From Flavobacterium panacis (lineage in GTDB: Bacteria > Bacteroidota > Bacteroidia > Flavobacteriales > Flavobacteriaceae), in the NCBI RefSeq assembly GCF_024649945.1, contig NZ_JANKMS010000001.1, forward strand, positions 310,001 to 374,000: 64,000 nt of DNA, in the 5' to 3' direction. Shown here in pieces: positions 51,315 to 59,900 of this stretch; position 1 is the stretch's first letter, and the number at the start of each line of letters is the position of its first letter. The notes beneath the pieces are model-generated. The model saw only the letters and a list, made by a program, of their open reading frames with translations. It was not told the origin of the DNA and did not search any database. The translations under genes were made by a program, and so were the position numbers.

Positions 51315-53378
51315 TTAGAATTTCATTTTCTGAATGCGTACCGCGTTTAAGATCGCAATAAGCGATACACCAACATCGGCAAATACCGCTTCCCACATCG
51401 TGGCAAGTCCGCCGGCTCCCAGAATGAGGACTATACCTTTGACAACAAATGCAAGTGTAATATTCTGCCAGACGATTTTCTTTGTCTGCTTGCCAATATT
51501 TATTGCCATTGGTATTTTGGACGGTTTATCATCCTGAATAACAACATCTGCCGTTTCAATAGTCGCATCACTTCCAAGTCCCCCCATCGCGATTCCGGCA
51601 TCACTCAAAGCAACAACAGGGGCATCATTCACTCCGTCGCCGACAAAGGCTACAGTTCCATACTGCGCCTTGATTTCCTTGACTTTGTTTACCTTATCTT
51701 CAGGCAATAGGTCTCCGTAAGCATTGTCGATTCCCAATTTATCAGCAACAAATTTTACGACACTGCCCTTATCACCGCTCAGCATTGTTGCTTTAATGTT
51801 CAGCTTATGAAGAAGATCGATTGTCAGCTGTGAGTCTTCCTTAATACTATCGGCTATTGTTATATAACCGACATATTTTTTGTCGTAGCTTACTGCAATT
51901 GTAGTATAAACTATAGAAGCGGGATCAACATCATAACTGATGGAGAACTTATCCATAAGCTTGAAATTACCTGCAAGCAGTTCTTTGCCGTTGATTACAG
52001 CTTTCAGTCCGTGGCCTGCAATCTCTTCGGTGCTTTCCAGCTTAATGGAACTGTCAACTTCACCAACAAATTCATGGATTGCAGTGGCAACAGGATGAGA
52101 GCTCTGGCTCTCCACAGCATTGACCATTCTTAAAATTTCGTCCTTATCAAACTCCGGTTTGAAAACCGTTTCCTGAACCTTAAAGACCCCCTCGGTCATA
52201 GTACCTGTTTTATCCATGACCACGTTCTGGATCGAAGCCATTACATCCAGGAAATTACTTCCCTTGAATAATATGCCGTTTCGGCTTGCTGCACCGATTC
52301 CACCAAAATAACCAAGGGGTATTGAAATCACCAGTGCACAAGGACAGGAAATAACAAGAAATACAAGGGCTCTGTAAAGCCAGCTGTTAAAGTCATAATT
52401 GTCTACAAAGAAGTAAGGCAGCAGACAGATGCCTATAGCCAGAAAAACAACAATCGGCGTATAAACTTTTGCAAATCGTCTTATAAAAAGCTCTGTAGGC
52501 GCTTTTTGGGCTGTCGCATTCTGAACAAGCTCCAGTATTCGGCTCAGTTTGCTTTCTGTATAAGCTGCAGTGACTTTTACCTGTGCCGCAACATTTAAAT
52601 TGATCATTCCTGCCAGAACCGTCTCTCCTTTTGATTTGGTATCAGGCTTGCTCTCTCCGGTAAGTGCAGCAGTATTAAAAGATGCACCGTCTGTTAACAG
52701 TTCTCCGTCAAGCCCTAATTTTTCACCTGGTTTTAATTGGATAATATCACCAATGCCAGCTTCTTCCGCTTTTACCGTTTTAGGCTTTCCGTCAACAAGT
52801 ATAGTCACTTCATCAGGCCTCTGGTCCAAAAGGCTTTTGATATTTCTCTGCGCTCTGGAAACGGCAAGTGTCTGGAATACCTCTCCTACTGCATAAAAAA
52901 GCATAACGGCGACACCTTCGGGGTATTCTTTAATAATGAATGCTCCTACTGTAGCTATACTCATAAGCAGGAATTCTGAGAATACTTCGCCTTTTGTGAT
53001 ACTTTTAAAAGCATCCTTGATTACCGGAAAACCGACAATAAGGTAGGCAACAAGATACCATACAAACCTGACCGCACCCGAAAACCAAGGCAGTTTTATC
53101 CAGTTGTCAAAAGCAATCGCCAGAAGCAGCATAACCAGCGAAATGATGGAAGGAAGGAACATTTTGAAAGGACCTCCTTCTACATTGCTGTGGTCGTGTC
53201 CGTCATCATCACTATGGGCATGGTTGTGTCCGTCGTCTTTAGTGTGCGCGTGATTATGGCCGTCATTTTCACTATGGCCCTTCAGCAATTCCTTTGCACC
53301 TGCCTTAACATACACTTTCTCTGTCTGAGTACAGCAGATTTGCTTTCCGTCTTTATCATATTTATGTTTGTGTTCCAT
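51315..53378 (-). CDS. zntA: Zn/Cd/Co-type heavy-metal P-type ATPase with His-rich N-terminus
   Basis: 687 residues. The N-terminus lacks the usual CxxC HMA domain and has instead KQICCTQ and a His-rich run of three GHNHAH/GHDHS units (about 40-64). The transport core has TGES (240), the CPC site at 345-347 in VISCPCALVISIPLG, phosphorylated Asp389 in MDKTGTMTEG, and VGDGVNDAPVVALSDAG. CPC followed by ALVISIP and the late DVGVSL aspartate mark the Zn/Cd (P1B-2) class. It pumps divalent metals out of the cytoplasm; the fused CzcA system upstream handles the periplasmic step. Confidence 0.9.
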   Translation of the reverse strand: MEHKHKYDKDGKQICCTQTEKVYVKAGAKELLKGHSENDGHNHAHTKDDGHNHAHSDDDGHDHSNVEGGPFKMFLPSIISLVMLLLAIAFDNWIKLPWFSGAVRFVWYLVAYLIVGFPVIKDAFKSITKGEVFSEFLLMSIATVGAFIIKEYPEGVAVMLFYAVGEVFQTLAVSRAQRNIKSLLDQRPDEVTILVDGKPKTVKAEEAGIGDIIQLKPGEKLGLDGELLTDGASFNTAALTGESKPDTKSKGETVLAGMINLNVAAQVKVTAAYTESKLSRILELVQNATAQKAPTELFIRRFAKVYTPIVVFLAIGICLLPYFFVDNYDFNSWLYRALVFLVISCPCALVISIPLGYFGGIGAASRNGILFKGSNFLDVMASIQNVVMDKTGTMTEGVFKVQETVFKPEFDKDEILRMVNAVESQSSHPVATAIHEFVGEVDSSIKLESTEEIAGHGLKAVINGKELLAGNFKLMDKFSISYDVDPASIVYTTIAVSYDKKYVGYITIADSIKEDSQLTIDLLHKLNIKATMLSGDKGSVVKFVADKLGIDNAYGDLLPEDKVNKVKEIKAQYGTVAFVGDGVNDAPVVALSDAGIAMGGLGSDATIETADVVIQDDKPSKIPMAINIGKQTKKIVWQNITLAFVVKGIVLILGAGGLATMWEAVFADVGVSLIAILNAVRIQKMKF

Positions 53379-53458
53379 GTTATTTTAATTTATAAGGTTA
53401 AAAAATACGGTATCGTTGTCCATAAGATTGTGATACCTATAAAAGGAAATACATTGGT

Positions 53459-53914
53459 TCAGTTAGTCCTCTTTTTACTCTTAATCAATCTGTCTACTAA
53501 TCTTCTGTACCATGGAAACTGATTTATGGTGAAAATAAGCAGTATTATAAGGGTCGCCGCCACAGCAATGACAAACATGTTAAGTGCAATAGCCATTCCC
53601 ACTGCCGATGTGGTCCACAGACCAGATGCGGTAGTGAGTCCTTTAGGCAGATTTTTATCATCCCTGAAAATTAGTCCTGCACCTATGAATCCAAGTCCTG
53701 TCGCAATTGCAGCCAGCATTCTGGCAATTGCCGATTTATCGGCGGTCAAATGCGCCGAAATCGAGACGAAAAGGCACGACGCGACACATATGCAGGCAAA
53801 GGTTCTTACTCCCGAATTCTGTTGCTCGCGTTCCCTTTCAAGACCAATAATTCCCCCAAGAATAACAGCAAGCAGTAATTTGGCAGAAAGCAGCAGTTCA
53901 AACTCGATATCCAT
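53459..53914 (-). CDS. MgtC/SapB-family membrane protein
   Basis: 151 residues, four hydrophobic helices. The family motif AVILGGIIGLEREREQQNSG is followed by VRTFACICVASCLFVSIS and GLGFIGAGLIFRDDKN, then LTTASGLWTTSAVGMAI. MgtC relatives affect membrane ATPase or Mg2+ homeostasis; here it lies between a zinc-type ATPase (80 bp downstream) and a bestrophin-like gene (28 bp upstream), same strand, so ion balance is the theme. The exact role is unknown. Confidence 0.87.
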   Translation of the reverse strand: MDIEFELLLSAKLLLAVILGGIIGLEREREQQNSGVRTFACICVASCLFVSISAHLTADKSAIARMLAAIATGLGFIGAGLIFRDDKNLPKGLTTASGLWTTSAVGMAIALNMFVIAVAATLIILLIFTINQFPWYRRLVDRLIKSKKRTN

Positions 53915-53942
53915 AGCAGGCTAATTTTAGATTAATAATAAT

Positions 53943-54824
53943 TTACATCTCGAAATACTCATTATTCTTAGGTTTTACAGGAATTTCCTGCGCACCTGTC
54001 ATTTCAAGAAGATTGATCTCAATGGTCTGGGCAAGTGAAGTCATCGGCGTGTCGACTGGTGTATTTTCAAATGGATCCTGCATGATAATTGCAGTTTTCT
54101 CAATTGAAATGAACAACAGGGGAATCAGGATTGTGATAAGGACTTCTACTGCCAGTTGGGAATCTTCAAGCCCGAAAGGAAGTATGGCAGCAAAAACATA
54201 TATCAGGGTATGTACCAGAAGACTGTAAGATTTAGGAAAAACGGTGTTTTTAATTCGCTCACATTTACCCATGCTGTCACATAATCTGGCAAGCGTCTCA
54301 TTTAACTGCACCTGTTTAAAATCTGAAATGATTCCCTTCTGTTCCAGAAGGGCAATATCATCGGAATGTTTGTCAAGAAGTGCATTTGGAATATTGCCTC
54401 CATTTATCTTATGAAAATTAAGATAGGTCAAAACCTTTGGGGAAAAAGGCTTTCTGCGAAGCGCTTCACCAAGGGCATAAACCCAGATAATCTGTCTTTC
54501 CGTAAATTGATCTGCAATTTGTTTATTATCTTTTGAAGTGAACTGCGTTACCTGTCTGATCAAAGTGCGGGAATCATTCACTATCGCTCCCCACACCGTT
54601 CTTGCTTCCCACCATCTCTCATAGGATTGGGCTGTCCTAAAGGCAAGCAGCAGTGAAACTACAGTTCCCACCAAAGCAGGAATACTAAGGGGGAGGGCTA
54701 TCTCCTTGAATACAGGCATCATATCCAGAAGGCCTATTGCCACTGCAAATACCACAATGAGAATTATCTGAGACTTAATCTGTTTAAGAAAATATATAAC
54801 TGATATTTTTTTATCTAACAACAT
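53943..54824 (-). CDS. Bestrophin-like (UPF0187) membrane channel
   Basis: 293 residues. Family pattern: ALVGTVVSLLLAFRTAQSYE then RWWEARTVWGAIVNDSRTL, helices at about 20-40 and 45-65, and a pair near 205-245 (LLVHTLIYVFAAILPFGL, then VLITILIPLLFISIE). The acidic DPFENTPVDTPM before the C-terminus matches the bestrophin calcium-clasp region. Bacterial members form pentameric ion channels. It stands between the MgtC-like gene and the Fur-family regulator. Confidence 0.86.
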   Translation of the reverse strand: MLLDKKISVIYFLKQIKSQIILIVVFAVAIGLLDMMPVFKEIALPLSIPALVGTVVSLLLAFRTAQSYERWWEARTVWGAIVNDSRTLIRQVTQFTSKDNKQIADQFTERQIIWVYALGEALRRKPFSPKVLTYLNFHKINGGNIPNALLDKHSDDIALLEQKGIISDFKQVQLNETLARLCDSMGKCERIKNTVFPKSYSLLVHTLIYVFAAILPFGLEDSQLAVEVLITILIPLLFISIEKTAIIMQDPFENTPVDTPMTSLAQTIEINLLEMTGAQEIPVKPKNNEYFEM

Positions 54825-54888
54825 TTAATTTGGTAATAAAAATTCAACAATTTCTCTTTAAATTCTCTACTCCTAATTATTCTTTTAT

Positions 54889-55305
54889 CTAAACTGATTT
54901 TAGGCATTTCTCACATATTCCTTTTACTAATATCTGCACCTCATCAATTTGAAAACTTTCTTCCAAGCTTTTGGGCAGAATAATTTCATCTCTGCAGGTT
55001 GTCTCATTGCACTTTTTACAGTAAAAGTGAAGGTGTCTGTCATTGTGGTAATCTTCACCGCAAGAGTCCGCGCAAAGTTTGTACTTAACGACATTTTCGT
55101 CAAGGATTTTATGAACCAAGCCTTTCTCCTGAAATGTCTGAAGAGTCCTGTAAATTGTTACTTTATCTGCCTTATGAAAAAATTTCTCAATTTCTGCCAG
55201 AGATAGCGCAGCCGTAACGGTTTCCAGATATTCATAGATTAGGATACGCATCGTTGTGAGACGTATCTTTTTACTTTCAAAGACGGCTTCTGTTACTTTT
55301 TTCAT
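54889..55305 (-). CDS. Fur-family metal regulator (Zur-like)
   Basis: 138 residues from the Met at 55305, chosen because it starts a normal Fur N-terminus (MKKVTEAVFESKKIRLTTMR); an upstream Met would add 16 residues. Winged helix with DKVTIYRTLQTFQEKGL, then the metal region SCGEDYHNDRHLHFYCKKC with His cluster and the structural CKKC, and a second CEKC near the end. It lies between the bestrophin gene and czcB on the same strand, so it may control the Zn/Co/Cd efflux genes. Zur, Fur or PerR function cannot be told apart here. Confidence 0.88.
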   Translation of the reverse strand: MKKVTEAVFESKKIRLTTMRILIYEYLETVTAALSLAEIEKFFHKADKVTIYRTLQTFQEKGLVHKILDENVVKYKLCADSCGEDYHNDRHLHFYCKKCNETTCRDEIILPKSLEESFQIDEVQILVKGICEKCLKSV

Positions 55306-55418
55306 ATAAATTTTCACTTTAAAAAGAAAACCGGAAATATTTGCATTCGGCACCTACTCTAGTAAATTTACGAAGCTTATTTTTAACCTCAGCTAATTGG
55401 TTTAATTTTTAACAATTA

Positions 55419-55432
55419 AATACGTACGTATT
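55419..55432. promoter_or_regulatory. Perfect 14-bp palindrome upstream of the Fur-family gene
   Basis: AATACGTACGTATT reads the same on both strands. It lies about 115 bp upstream of the regulator start, in the czcB-fur spacer. A near -7 box (TAAATTTA on the minus strand, 55370-55363) sits between. Candidate operator for the Fur-family or another metal regulator. Confidence 0.4.
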
Positions 55433-55566
55433 GCTATTATAAAAAGTACTTTAAATTGATGCAGGCCCTGAATCGAGAACTAGGAATTAAAGAAGTAAGG
55501 GGGTAATTCTTTACATTCATAGTTAATCAATGTCAAACAGGAGCCTGCAATAAATTCTTGATATTT

Positions 55567-56856
55567 CTAGTGTTCGTGCTCTCCCGAATTACTTAGTTTG
55601 GCATTGACGAAAAAAGTGCCCTTGGTCACAATTGGCGTTCCTGCAGGTATTTCCTTAACAGGGGTCACCGCAGTGTATCCAACCTCTGAAACACCCTTAT
55701 TAACCTCGACTTTTTCGAAGTTCATGCTTGTTGCAGCAATTTTCTTTTCCTCTTCCGGGCTATGCTTTTCGCCAGCTTCGGCTCCTTCCCCGCCTTCTGC
55801 TTCTTCGTGCTCTTCAGGTTTTTTATCTGTTTTAACAAAGATGTAGAATTTACCGTCTGCCTCTGCAATGGCATCATTTGGAACTGCAGTTGTAAGAGCT
55901 GTACCAACACTAACCATTGCTGTAATATTCATTCCATCAATAAGTCCTGTTTTGTTCCCTGTAACAGTACAGTGAACTGCCACAGTCTTGCTTTCATTTT
56001 CAAAAGAAGAACCAATATTAAAAACCTTTGCCGTATAAGAAGCAGTAGGATTGTTAGTCAGTGTAAAGTTTACGATCTGCCCTACCTTTATCATAGGCAG
56101 ATCTTTCTCAAACACCTGAAGGTCTAAGTGGATCAGCTGATTGTCAACAATCTCCACAACAGGAGAAGAAACATCCACGTAGCTTCCAATTTTAGCAAAT
56201 TCGGCACTTACTGTACCAGTAACCGGACTTGTAACTGTTAATGCCGACCTTAAATTCGACGCAGATACAGTCGCCGGATTGATTCCCATAAGCTGGATCT
56301 GTTTCTGCAGTGACGCTTTGCGTGCACGAAGCGCATTTACTTCTGCAGTTGCATTTTGCAGGTTTTTTAGTGCTCCTGCATTTCCTGCCTGAAGATCTCG
56401 CTGGCGCTGCAGTTCCTGCTCTGCGTTGATAATTCTGCTGTTGATTGTAATGTATTCTTCCTGCTGCTGGATAAACTGCGGATTCTCAATAGTTGCTATA
56501 ACCTGCCCTTTGCGTACATGGTCTCCCAGCTGTACCTTTAGGGTTTTAATTACTCCACCATATAATGATGTAGCATTTGCTTTATTATTATTAGGAACTC
56601 TCAAAGCCCCGTTGGCTTTTATTGCAGCAGTTAGATTTTTGCTCTCAATAGTTCCCAGTGTTATCCCAACAGCTTTAATCTGATCCTGGGTTAATACGGC
56701 AATTACCGCAGCTTCTTCCTCACCATGTCCTTCTTCTTTTGCTCCTTCTGCCTGTTCAGTTTTGGCTCCGTTTTCGCTTGCATTGCTTTTTTGCCCACAG
56801 CTTACAAGTGAGAATATCGCCGCAACCGCGATTAATAATTGAATTTTGACTTTCAT
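55567..56856 (-). CDS. czcB: CzcB-like RND periplasmic adaptor
   Basis: 429 residues. Lipoprotein signal (AAIFSLVSCGQ), then an acidic/His linker (EEGHGEEEAAV). Lipoyl halves around NNNKANATSLYGGVIKTLKV and VTSPVTGTVSAEFAKIGSYV flank a helical hairpin with QELQRQRDLQAGN. A beta-barrel (HLDLQVFEKDLPMIKVGQ) follows, and then a His/Glu-rich patch (EEHEEAEGGEGAEAGEKHS, about 365-385), likely zinc binding. It ends SNSGEHEH. No CPMHP heavy-metal-binding domain, unlike the copper-locus adaptors. It is transcribed after the CzcA fusion (60-bp gap). Confidence 0.88.
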   Translation of the reverse strand: MKVKIQLLIAVAAIFSLVSCGQKSNASENGAKTEQAEGAKEEGHGEEEAAVIAVLTQDQIKAVGITLGTIESKNLTAAIKANGALRVPNNNKANATSLYGGVIKTLKVQLGDHVRKGQVIATIENPQFIQQQEEYITINSRIINAEQELQRQRDLQAGNAGALKNLQNATAEVNALRARKASLQKQIQLMGINPATVSASNLRSALTVTSPVTGTVSAEFAKIGSYVDVSSPVVEIVDNQLIHLDLQVFEKDLPMIKVGQIVNFTLTNNPTASYTAKVFNIGSSFENESKTVAVHCTVTGNKTGLIDGMNITAMVSVGTALTTAVPNDAIAEADGKFYIFVKTDKKPEEHEEAEGGEGAEAGEKHSPEEEKKIAATSMNFEKVEVNKGVSEVGYTAVTPVKEIPAGTPIVTKGTFFVNAKLSNSGEHEH

Positions 56857-56916
56857 TTATACTCTATTTTAAAATTACCCTGTGAGATTATGTATCTCCC
56901 ACAGGTTTTACATTAT

Positions 56917-59900
56917 TTATTTATTATTGAAATAATCAAACTGCACCGCTGAAAGGTTAAATTGATTTAAAACATCAAGATAGTTCTGGCGGATCCCAAC
57001 AGCCTGGCTTAAAAATTGTCCAAGTTCCGCAAAACTGATTTCACCCGAGCGGTAGCTTAGAGTTGAAGCTTTTATAATATCTTCCGACTGCTTAAGTCCA
57101 GAGGTCTCATAAAAATTCAGAAGCGAAAGGTTCTTTTCAATTTCCGCTGCAGAAGAAGCCTTCTGGGTCTGGAGAAGCTGAGTCTGATATACAAGATTTT
57201 TCTCCTGCACTTCTTTCTCCGCTTTTGCCGCTTTTACCTTGTTATGCGCTGATACGGCACCGAAAAGAGGAAATGATGCAGTTGCTGAAAAACCTGTATA
57301 AGGATCATCCAGCCCATAGAGCCTCTGGCTGAAAACCCTTCCTGAAAGCTCCGGCATATTGCTGTTTTTCATAATCGAAACATTTGAAGATGCTATCTTT
57401 ACATTCTGTTCCTGCAGTGTTAGCAACGGATGCATACCGTTGCTTTCAGAAAAATTTACCTCTGCTTTACCAAGAGGTGCTTCCAAAGGAAGCAGCCATT
57501 CATTCAGGTTCAGAAGCATCATAAGCTGTTGCTGCTGAACGGTCATGTCTTTCTTGTTCTGTTCCGAAAAGGCTTTTAATTCCTGAAGTTTTGCATCTGC
57601 CGCAATTTTATCCAGCTGTGCGACATCCCCGGCTTTTAAACGCACTTCTGCAGTCTTTGAAAGGAGCGTGTAAATACTGTCCAGACGCTGATATAAAAGC
57701 TGTTTATCCTGAAGGTACCAAAGTTTATAATATGCCGTACGTACATCTCTTTTGATCGTTGCGTTAAGTAGAGCTGTATTAAGCTGGGTGTACTTCAACT
57801 GATCCTTGAAATAGCTTTTTCTAGCGGCATAAAGACCCGGCCATGCAAAACTTTGAGAAATTCCTATTTTTAAAATCCCTGTCTTATCTGAAGGTCTTAA
57901 ATCTTCATTCTCTGCAAAGATACCTGTTTTAGGCATGTCAACGGCAGTTTTTACATTCAGTCCAGCTGCTTGGATTTCAGTTTTATTAATATCCAGCTGC
58001 TGATTGCTTTGTAAGGCGGTTTCAACAGCTTTGTCAATTGGAATCCTCTGCTGCGCATTTGCAGATCCTAGACCTGCAAGCAGCAGTATAAGTACGGCTG
58101 TTGCATTTCTCATTTTAAATCGTTCTTTAAAATCAAATTTAGTGTTAAAGATTATATAGAGTAATGGGAGCACAAACAATGTAAGGAATGTCGCTGTAAC
58201 AAGACCTCCGATTACAACTGTTGCAAGCGGTTTCTGAACCTCCGCACCTGCGCTGCTGCTCATCGCCATCGGCAGGAATCCCAGTGATGCCACCATTGCC
58301 GTCATAAGAACGGGGCGAAGCCTTGTGATTGTCCCCTCTTTGACTCTCTCAAAAATGTTATCCATATCTTCCTTTTCAAGCTGGTTGAAAGTTCCGATAA
58401 GCACGATACCATTCAGCACCGCTACTCCAAATAATGCAATGAATCCAATTCCGGCACTGATGCTGAAAGGCATCCCTCTAAGCATAAGGGCAAAAATTCC
58501 CCCAATGGCGCTCATTGGTATAGCGGTAAAGATAAGCATAGCCTGTTTGAAAGAACGGAATGTGAAATAAAGCAGCCCGAAGATCAAAAGAAGCGAAACC
58601 GGCACTGCAATCATAAGTCTTGCACTTGCCGCCTGCAGGTTTTCGAACTGTCCACCATAAGTGAAATAATATCCTGGAGGAAGCTTCACTTTTTCAGCCA
58701 GCTTTTTCTGGATGTCCTGCACCACACTCTGTACATCACGGCCAGCCACATTAAATCCAATTACAATTCTTCTTTTGCCCGCTTCCCTGCTGATCTGTGC
58801 CGGACCTAATTTATAGTCGATTTTAGCTACCTGAGATAAAGGCACCTGTATTCCTGTATTGGTAGGGATCATCAGGTTGCTCACATCGTCTATGCTGGTT
58901 CTGTGGACGCTGTCAAGACGCACAACAAGGTCAAAACGTCGTTCGTTTTCATATACCTGTCCTGTGCTTTTTCCCGCAAATGCAGTGCTGACAACGCCAT
59001 TCACATCTTCGATCGTAAGTCCGTAGTTGGCAATTCTGGTCCTGTCATATTCAATATTGATCTGTGGAAGGCCGCTCACTCTTTCAATCTGCGGCGAAGT
59101 AGCCCCCGGAATGCTCTGGATCACTGCACCCACTTCTTTGGCGTACTGTGAAAGAGTATCCAGGTTCTCGCCAAATATCTTAACGGCAACGTCCTGTCTG
59201 ATACCGGTCATAAGCTCATTGAAACGCATCTGGATCGGCTGGTTCTTTTCAAAAAAAACGCCGGGTATCACTTCGAGCTCCTCACTGATAGCTTCAGCAA
59301 GTTCATCATAGGTTCTTCCTGATTTCCATTCTTTCTGCGGTTTCAGCACCACCATCAAATCACTGGCCTCAGGAGGCATCGGATCAGTTGGAACTTCTGC
59401 CGCACCTGTTTTACCAACGACCATCTTGACCTCATCAAACTTTTTGATTATTCTGGATGCCTGCATCGAAGTCTCAATGCTCTGGTTCAGCGAACTTCCC
59501 TGCGGAAGGATGCAGTGGAACGCAAAATCCCCTTCCTGCAGCTGCGGAATAAATTCCCCTCCCATTCTTGTGAAGAAAAAGACAGCCGCAAAGAAAATTA
59601 AAACGGTAGCACCCACCACAGCATATTTAAAGTCAATCACCTTCTGGAGAAGAGGCTGATATACGCTCTGGATTCTATTCATCATCTTATCGCTGAATGT
59701 TTCTTTGTGCTGCGGCTTTTTAGATAAAAACAAAGCACACATCATCGGGATATAGGTAAGAGATAATATTAATGCTCCAAATATTGCAAACCCCACTGTC
59801 TGCGCCATCGGGCGAAACATTTTTCCTTCAACGCCGACAAGGGTCAGGATCGGGATATATACAATTAAAATGATAATTTCTCCAAAGGCAGCACTGGTAC

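Noticed and set aside
53409..53437. GGTATC-N17-GATACC inverted repeat before the zinc-type ATPase
   Set aside because: Arms of 6 bp with a 17-bp spacer are expected by chance at this length; no overlap with a promoter box was found.
55762..56127. Plus-strand Cys/Phe-rich frame of 121 codons opposite czcB
   Set aside because: Shadow of the lipoyl and barrel coding region; the Cys content comes from reversed Ala/Thr codons.
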